DNA of 9,058 nt from Actinomycetota bacterium (GTDB lineage Bacteria > Actinomycetota > Acidimicrobiia > Acidimicrobiales > Aldehydirespiratoraceae): NCBI GenBank assembly GCA_012271125.1, contig JAAXHB010000060.1, positions 1 through 9,058 of the forward strand, given 5' to 3'. A program made the position numbers and the translations under genes. The notes beneath the pieces are model-generated. The model searched no databases. It was not told the origin of the DNA and worked only from the letters and a program-made list of their open reading frames with translations. Positions 1 to 9,000 of this stretch are shown here, in pieces. Numbering within the stretch: position 1 is the stretch's first letter; the number at the start of each line of letters is the position of its first letter.

Positions 1-3000
1 ACCTTGACGATCAGCTTTGACACCAACGCCGACAAGCTCGCTGACGGAACCATCACCACCGCTAATCGCACCGGCTGGTCAGAAGTCACCGGCAATGTCG
101 TCCTCACATCCATCACTAATCTGACTTGTGACGGCACCGCCGACTGCGCCGGCATCACTGTCACCCAGCCAACACACGGCACCGCCACTGTCAATCAAAC
201 CAACAAGACCCTGACCTACACCCTGTCCGCCTCAGTCGAACAAGCCGTCACCTCAGAAACCTTCACCTACACCACCACCGCCAGCCACACCAGCGAGGAA
301 AAGACCATCACCGTCACCATCCCCGCTACCGACAAACTCAACAACGACACCCCATCAGCCTTCTCACGCACCGGTCGTGTAGCCGTCAACGAAGTAATCA
401 CCGTCCTCAGCAACGACGAATGCGCCAACGCCTGCGCCGGCCTCACCGTCGCCACCGCCGCAACCCATGGCACCGCAACCGCCTTCACCGACACCGACGG
501 CGTCCAAAAGATTCGCTACACCATCGCCGAGGACTACGGCGTGGTCACCTCCGACAGCTTCACCTACACCACCACCTCACACGATGGCGCAGCCACGGTC
601 AACATCGCCATCACCGAAGGTGTCGGCGGTCCGGACATTCTCGCTAACAAGACCGTCACCGCCAGCCGCAACGGTCTTGATCAGCTCGTTGTTGCGGTGA
701 AAGTGGTTGAAGACAGCACCTGCAATGACGGCTGTCGAAGCATCGCCATCTCCGGCGACAACCCAGCCACCGGCACCATCACCGGCATCGATCAAAACGC
801 CGGCACTATCACCTGGACTCTCGCCGCTAACGCCGACTCGGTCGATCAGGTCGTCTTTGACTACACCACCACTAATCCCTCCGACCGCGACAACGATGAC
901 GCCGACGATGACCCTGAAACAGGCGGCGATCCTGCCACTGTCACTATCAATATCACCAACACCGACAAGCTCACCGATGACACCCCAACCATCTACCGTC
1001 ACGAAACCGACGCCCTCACCTACGACATAGACGTCCTAGCCAATGACGCCTGCGGTGCCACCTGCACAGGCCTCGCCATTGAAGACAACATCACCGCAGC
1101 CGAAGGCGCTATCTCAGTTCAAACCGTTAGCGGCAAACAGATCATCCGCTACACCCTCGCCGCTAGCGCTGACACCCCATCTGATGATGTCACCTTCACC
1201 TACTCCACCACCAACAAATCCGACCGTGACAACGCCGATTCAGACGATGACGCAGCCACCGGCAGAGACAACGCCACTGTCACCATCAATCTCGCCTCCG
1301 GTGACCGTCTCGACAATGACACCATAATCATCAACTATCGCGGCGGCTGGTCTCATGTCTTCGGTTCTATCGATCTTGACGCCTCCAAGTTCTCCTGCGG
1401 CGATGACACAAATTGCGACGGCATTACCGTCACTGACCAGCCCGATGCCACCGGCTCCTACATCACCGTCAATCAGACCAACAAAACTCTCACCTACATC
1501 CTGCCCTCCACCACTCAAGAAGTCATCGCCTCCGATTCCTTCAAATACACCACCACCGCCTCCCACGCCGGCGAGGAAAAGACCGTCACCGTCACCATTG
1601 CCAACTTTGACAAGCTCGTCGATGACTCACCCGCTACCCAAACCCGCGAAGGTCGCGACGCATTCGAACTTGTGGTCGATGTCCTCAACAACGATGAGTG
1701 CGCCAACGCTTGTGACGGTTTCACAACCTCACTTGTGGATGCTTATCTACCAACCCATGGCACTGCAACAATCTTCTCCGATCCTGATGACAACAAGGCG
1801 AAAATCCGCTACGAAATCCCGCAGCACTATGGTGTGGTCAGCTCCGACACCTTCTATTACGCCACCACCCGCTGGGCAGACAATAACAATGACCTCATTA
1901 TCAACGCCGAAGACATTGGTGAGGTCACGATCTCTCTCACCACACCCGCCGGCACTGACACCCTCGCCGATGACACCGTCGACGTAACCCGCAAGGGTCT
2001 CGACGCTCTTGAAGTCACCGTCAATGTTGTAGAAAACGACACCTGCGATGACGGCTGTCGCAACATCGTCATCACCGACGAAGGCACCCCCTCAGCCGGC
2101 ACCATCGACTACGACAACGACATCAACGAACTCGCCGGCACCATCACTTGGAAACTCGCCGAAGGTGCCGACCCAGTCGATCAGGTCACCTTCTCTTACA
2201 CCACCGACAACACCGATGACGACACCCCCGATGCCACCGTCACTATCAACATCACCAAAACCGACACCATCGAAAATGACGACATCACCATCCCGCGCCA
2301 TCGGTCGCTCAACCTGAACCGCGTCATCGACGTCTTAGCCAATGACTCCTGTGGTAACAACTGCGCCGGTCTAACCATCGTCACCGGCCCCGATTCAGAC
2401 GCTGGCGAAGGCACAGCCGAAGTTATCACTGACGTTGACGGCATCCAAAAGATTCGCTACAACATCCCAGAAGACGACAACACCGACAACGACGATGTCA
2501 CCATCACCTACCAAACCGATGAATCCAAAGACGCCGACGGCAACGCCACCACCGCCACTGTCACTATCTCCTTCGTCACCGGCGACTTGCTCAACCCCGA
2601 GACGCTCACCATCACCCGCCCAGCTGGCTTCGCCGCCGCCAACAACTCCATCAAGGTCACCACCAACGACGCCTGCGACGCCGGCTGCGACAACATCCAA
2701 GTCATCAAACACACCACCGGCTCAGGCACTCTCACCCTCGGCTCAGACGGCGAGACTTTCACCTACACCATCGCCGCAAACGCCGCCGCGGTCACCTCTG
2801 ACTTCTTCACCTACACGACCGACGACTCCCACAACAATCAAGTCACCTCAGTCGCCATCGTTGTCAACGCCACCGACGCCTTATCAAACGATTCCCCCGC
2901 CGCTGTCACCCGAATCGGCCGTGCCGCACACACTCAAACCATTGATGTCATCGCCAATGACGACTGCGCCAACTTCTGTGCTGGCCTAGCCCTTGGCTCA

Positions 3001-6000
3001 ACCGAACCAACTCACGGCACCGCCACCGTCTTCACCGACACCGACGGCGTCGAGAAGTTCCGCTACAGCATCGCCGAGCATTACGGCTATGTCACCTCCG
3101 ACACTTTCACCTATATCACTGCCAGCCACAGCGGCGAAGCCACCGTTACCGTCACCGTCACCCCCGATGCCTCCGGCGGTGATGACATCCTCGTCGACGA
3201 GCCTGACCTCACCGTCCGCCGCAACGGCCTCGACGCCCTAGATGTCCCCATCCGAGTCGTCGAAAACGACACCTGCCACGCCATTTGTCGCAACATCGTC
3301 ATAGTCGAAGGCGACGAACCCGACTCCGGCACAATCGATATCAACAACCTGACCGGCACTATCACTTGGTCGCTCGCAGAAGGCGACCCCGCTGTTGATT
3401 CGGTCAGCTTTGCTTACACGACCGACGATCCTGATGCCACCAACCCAGATACCGACTCCAAGGCAACGGCAACGATCAACATCACCAACACCGACCGCCT
3501 CAACTCCGAACGTCTAACCGTCTACCGCTTCAGTTCCGAGCCGATTGATGAAGTCTTCGACGTCCTAGTCAACGATGGCTGCGGCTCTGGCTGCGACAAC
3601 CTTACGATCCAAGACCAGCCCGCCACTGGTCTCGGCTCAGCGACCGTCGTCGACTATGAGCGTGTTATCACTGACCGCAACGGCAACCCCGTCGATGATG
3701 ACAACGACGGCGAAGAAGACACCGAAACCGTCAAGGCCATCCGCTACGTCCTCGCCGACGGTGCCAACACCGAAAACACCTCTGCCACCATCACCTACTA
3801 CACCGATGACTCCAAAGACGCCGACGCTAAGACCGTCACCGCCACCCTCACTGTCATCATCACCGTCGCCACCGATGACACCCTCGCCGATGATCCCGAC
3901 TTCGCCTTCACACGCTTTGGCCGTGACGAACTCACCCAAACCATTGACGTGACCTATAACGACAACTGCGGCACCGACTATTGCGCCGAACTCGAACTTG
4001 GTTCCACCAGTCCAACTCATGGCACCGCCACCGTGTTCACAGACTCAGACGGCATCGAGAAGTTCCGCTACACCATTGCTGAGCACTACGGCAAGGTCGA
4101 ATCCGACTCCTTCACCTACAAGACCAAGCGCTACGGCGACAACGACCCCGATGACGGCGACGAAACCCCCGACGAAGCCACCGTCACCATCACCATCACC
4201 CCCGATACTTCCCGCGGCGATGACATCCTTGTTAACGACTCCAAATCCGATGTCGTGAGCGATGGCCTCAACAAGCTCGACGTCACCGTCAATGTCGTCG
4301 AAAACGACACCTGCCACAGCATCTGTGAAAACATCGCCATCGTTGACGCCCCCGATGCCGGCACTACCTCAATCGACCAGCTCGCCGGCACCATCACCTG
4401 GACCCTCGCCGCAAACGCTGCCTCGGTTGATCAGGTCACCTTCACCTACAGCACCGACAACCCCCACGCCACCAACCCCGATACCGACTCCAAAGCTCAA
4501 GTCACCATCACCTTCAGCAACGACACTCTCAACACCGACTCCACAACCGTCAACCGCCTCGGCCTCGCTGCCGTCACCATCGCAGACATCGAAATCCTTG
4601 AAAACGACTCCTGCTACAGCGGTGGCGGCAACTGCGCCGAGGTCACGCTCCAACAACCCCCCTCTGGTCAAGGCACCGTTGCTTTCGCTCAACGCACGAT
4701 CAACGGCGATCATGACAACAACCCCTCAACCCCCGATCAGGACTATGACGTCGACAACTGCAACGACACCGCCGCCACCGCCGGCAGGTGCTATGTCGAC
4801 TACACCCTCGCTGTCGACACCAACCCAGGCCTTCTCTCGGACTCCTTCACCTACACCACCGCCAACTCCGGCGGCAATCCAGGCACTGTCAACATCACCA
4901 TCAACGCCAAAGACGTCCTCAACGACGACACCGGCAGCCTCAGCCGTGTCACCTTCGCAGTCGTCTCAACAACTATCAATCTCAAAGCCGATGACAAGTG
5001 CGGCTACGGCTGCAACCATTTCCGCATCCGCGACGACGTCGAAAACGGCTCGGTCAGCTTCGACCAGGACGCCGGCACCGCCACTTTCGCTCTCTCAGCT
5101 GATGATGGCATTACCAACTCCGAGACCTTCACCTACTACACCACTGTCTCAGACACCGACGCCACTGTCACCTCCGAAGCCGACGCTTCGGTCACCATCA
5201 CTGTCGACACCACCGGCTCAACCCTCGACACTCTCGTCGACTATCCCTCCTCGGGCACTATCGGGCTGACCCGCGTCGGCGGCGACTCCACCGAGTCATT
5301 TACCTTTGCTGTGGCAGATCTGCTCGCAGATAACACCTGCATCTCTGATTGCCTGCCGGTCAAGATCACCGAGCAACCCACAAACGGCACCGCCGCGGTC
5401 ATCGACTGGGATCATGACAGCAACTCAGCCACCGACGACATCAAAGCAATCCGCTACACCATCAGAGATTCCGACACTAAGAACCTCACCAGTTCCACCT
5501 TCAAGTACTCCACCCACGGCACCCACGAAGATGCCACCATCACCATCACAATCACCAACACCGATGTCTTAGTGGCCGACGACATCACCATTGACCGTGT
5601 CGGCCTCGACGCTGTCGAAGAGGTCCTTGATGTTCTAATCAACGACCGCTGCGGTGCAGGATGTGCCGGCATCGACGTCACCCGCGACCCCAGCAACGCC
5701 ACCGCTACCGAAGTCGACTACGACCGCCCAGTCGATTCCAACGCCGACGGCACCATCGATGATGACGACACCCCCGAGTCAGTTCGTGCCATCCGCTACA
5801 ACATCGCCAAAGACACTGCCTCCTTCGACAACGACAACTTCCGCTACACCACCACTGACTATTCCGGCAGCGTTTTGGCAGATATCACCATCAACCACAT
5901 CAACAAACTCTTCGACGATCCCATCACCCAAGTCCGCTACGGCACCGAAGCCCTCACCGTCGACATCCCCATCACCGTCTCTGGCAGCAATGACCAATGC

Positions 6001-9000
6001 ACCGCCGGCTGTGCCAACATTACTGTCGGCACTGGCACTGAATCAGATGATCTCGCTCCAACCCATGGCACCGCCACCGTCGTCGACACCGACGCTGATA
6101 GCTCAAACGACACGATCCGCTACGTCATCTCTGACGGCACCACCACCGTCGCTTCCGACTCCTTCACCTACACAGTCGATGACTCCAACGATGCCTACGC
6201 CACCGTCACTATCACCTTCACCAACGCCTCAGCCGACACACTCAGTCCAGACACCATCAAGATTGTCCGCTCCGGCACCGAAGCCGTCGACCACACCTTC
6301 GATGTCTTAGCCAACGACGCTTGCGTCACCGACTGCGCCGGCCTCGCCATCTCCGGCACAACTCCCGCCGGTGTCTCCATTGTCGATGTCAACCTCGGCG
6401 ACACCGACGACAACCCATCAACACCAGATGAAATAGTCAAACGGGTCAAATACTCCATCGCTGACGGCACCGCCAACCCATCGGGCAACACCGTTACCTT
6501 CAACTACACCACCACCGCCACGACCCTCACCGAAGCTGCCACCATTAACCTCTACACACCATCAGATCTCACCGCTGAAACCGAAACCATCGACGCCCGT
6601 GCCGGCTATGCCGAAGTGACGCGCATTATTGATGTCACCTCTAACGACACCATCTGCGACTGCACCGACCTTGAAATCATCACCGCTCCCACCTCCGGCA
6701 CCGCCACTGTCACCACCTACGACCGCCCATTTGACGTCGACGGCAACGGCACCATAGATGACGGTGAAACCATCACCGTTCCCGCCATCTCCTACACCAT
6801 TGCCGCCGGCACCCCCAACCCTTCGGGCAATTCCGAAACCTTCACCTATTCACCCGATGGTGCCGTCACCGCCGATGGCACTGCTGCTACTGCCACCGTC
6901 ACTATCAGCTTCACTAACCCCTCTGACAAGCTCACCGCCGACACCAGCACCCTCTACCGCATTGGCACCGCCTCAGCCTCGATCAACATCGCCCTCACCA
7001 CAAATGACGAATGCGGCAACCTATGCGCCGGTCTTGCCACTGCTACCAGTCCCACCCATGGCATTCTTAGCAACTGGACAGACTCCGACGGCGACGGCAA
7101 CAATGACACTGTCACCTACACCTCCAATGCTGGTGTCGCCTTGTCAGTCACCCAAGATTCCTTTACCTACTCAACCACCCGTGACGAAGGCAATGTCACG
7201 GTCACAATCACACTTGACCAAGGCGATGACCTCCAGCCCGACACGATCCCCGACTCCGGTGGCGTTTCGCGCACGGGCACCGAAGCTGCCACCTCCGCCG
7301 TCCTTGACCTTCTCAAGAACGACATCTGCCATGAGGGTTGCCTTAACCCGACAATCACCCAAGACTCCACCGTCGGCACCGTCACCATCGCCACCTGGAA
7401 CCACGACTCCGCTACCGACCCAGATGGCAACACAGCTGAAGTCCCCAACTGCGGCACTACCGCCGAAACCTGGGATCACGACTCAGATGCCATGACCCCT
7501 GAGAAGCGCCGTTGCCGTGTCATCTACTCGCTCTCCGGCGACGACCCAGCCGTCACCACCGACACCTTCACTTATCGCACTGACAAGTCCGCCGAAGGCG
7601 GCCAAACCGTCACCGTCACCATCGACGCCACCGACGTCCTCGCCGACGACGCCACCGCCGCGCTCGAACGCCTCGGCACTGCTTCACTAACCCACGACAT
7701 CGCCGTCACCGCCAACGACGACTGCGGCAACTTCTGCGCTGGCATCACCATCCCCTCCACCACCTCTGGCGACAACATCGCCCCCACTCATGGCACCGCC
7801 ACCGCCGTCGACACCGACTCCGACGGCGTCACCGACTCGATCCGCTATGTCGTCTCGGCCGGCACCGCCTCCTTCACAGAAGATACTTTCACCTACACCA
7901 CCACCAAGACCGACTCAACTTCGGGCACTACTACAACCGGCGTCGCCACCGTCACAGTCAACATCGACGCCCACATCGACACCCTCGCCGATGACGACGC
8001 CTCCGACGGCGCAACTCTCGACCGTCGAGGCACAACTGCGGTCAGCAAGGTCATCGATGTATTCGCCAACGACACCTGCCACGATGGCACCTGCCCCGAC
8101 GCCATCACCATCACCGAACCCGATGACTTCATCGGCTCAACCGCAGTCGTCGACTATGACCGCCCCCACGACGTCAATGGCAACGGCAGCATCGAAGCCG
8201 GCGAAACCATCACCGTCAAAGCCATCGAATACAGCCTCGCCACCAGCGACGCCGCCACCACCGAACAAACCTTCACCTACGAAACCAACCGCACCGACGC
8301 CGACAGCGAAGCCACCGTCACCGTCACCATCAACACCAACATTTTGCGCGCCGACACCTTCAGGATTGGCCGTCGCGCCAATGAAGCCATCCTCGCGGTC
8401 GTACCCGTACTCGACAACGACACCTGCACCTTGAACTGCTCCACCCTCACCATCCGCCTAGCCGACTTCCCCTCCGATAACGGCGGCTACACAATTCAAC
8501 CATCAGACATCGTCCAGGCATCTGCCGATTACGCCACCGACGGCACCATCAGCTGGCGTCTCGCCGACAGCGCCAGCACCGCCTCCACTGGCCCCTCAGA
8601 GTTCTTCTACATCACCGACGAACTCGACGACAACAACACCGAAAAAGCCCGTGTCAAGATCGACGTCGTCGACGCCGACATTCTCAACACTGACACCATC
8701 AACACCACCCGCGTCGGCCTCGCCAAGGTCGAAGAAACCATTGACCTCCTCGCCAACGACAACTGCGACAGCCCTGACGCCACCAACAGCGCCGGTGAAA
8801 CCATCAGCGTCGCCGGTTGCAACGACGTAACCATCCACCAAGACTCCACCGCCGGCACCGTCACGTTCGCCATGCGCGATCACGACTCCGACCCCGCCAC
8901 CCCTGACGTGCCCAACTGCGGCACCACCGCCGAAACCGCTGGCACCTGTTTGGTCACATACACGGTTGCCCTCGACACCAACCCCGGTCTGCTAACAGAC

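Noticed and set aside
4213..4221. R-G-D tripeptide (residues 1405-1407) as an integrin-binding motif
   Set aside because: It occurs once, at a linker where other modules have G-G-D-D or related sequence, and there is no sign of a host-associated protein. Chance is the simpler reading.
7492..7494. ATG at codon 2498 as a possible real translation start
   Set aside because: It lies in the middle of module M23, and the repeat pattern continues unbroken upstream for thousands of bases.
420..8434. Many open frames of 70-335 codons in frames +2 and +3, for example 4262-5269
   Set aside because: Their products are low-complexity Pro/Ser/Thr or Arg/His strings, the out-of-frame reading of ACC/GCC/GAC/ATC codons. 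The conserved modules lie in frame +1 throughout.
267..8883. Minus-strand open frames rich in Val/Gly/Asp, for example 577-1002 and 8596-8883
   Set aside because: They are the reverse complement of C-ending Thr/Asp/Ala/Ile codons, which seldom yields stops. The D-G-D-G and V-G-V-G patterns follow from the sense repeats, and no independent domain is seen.
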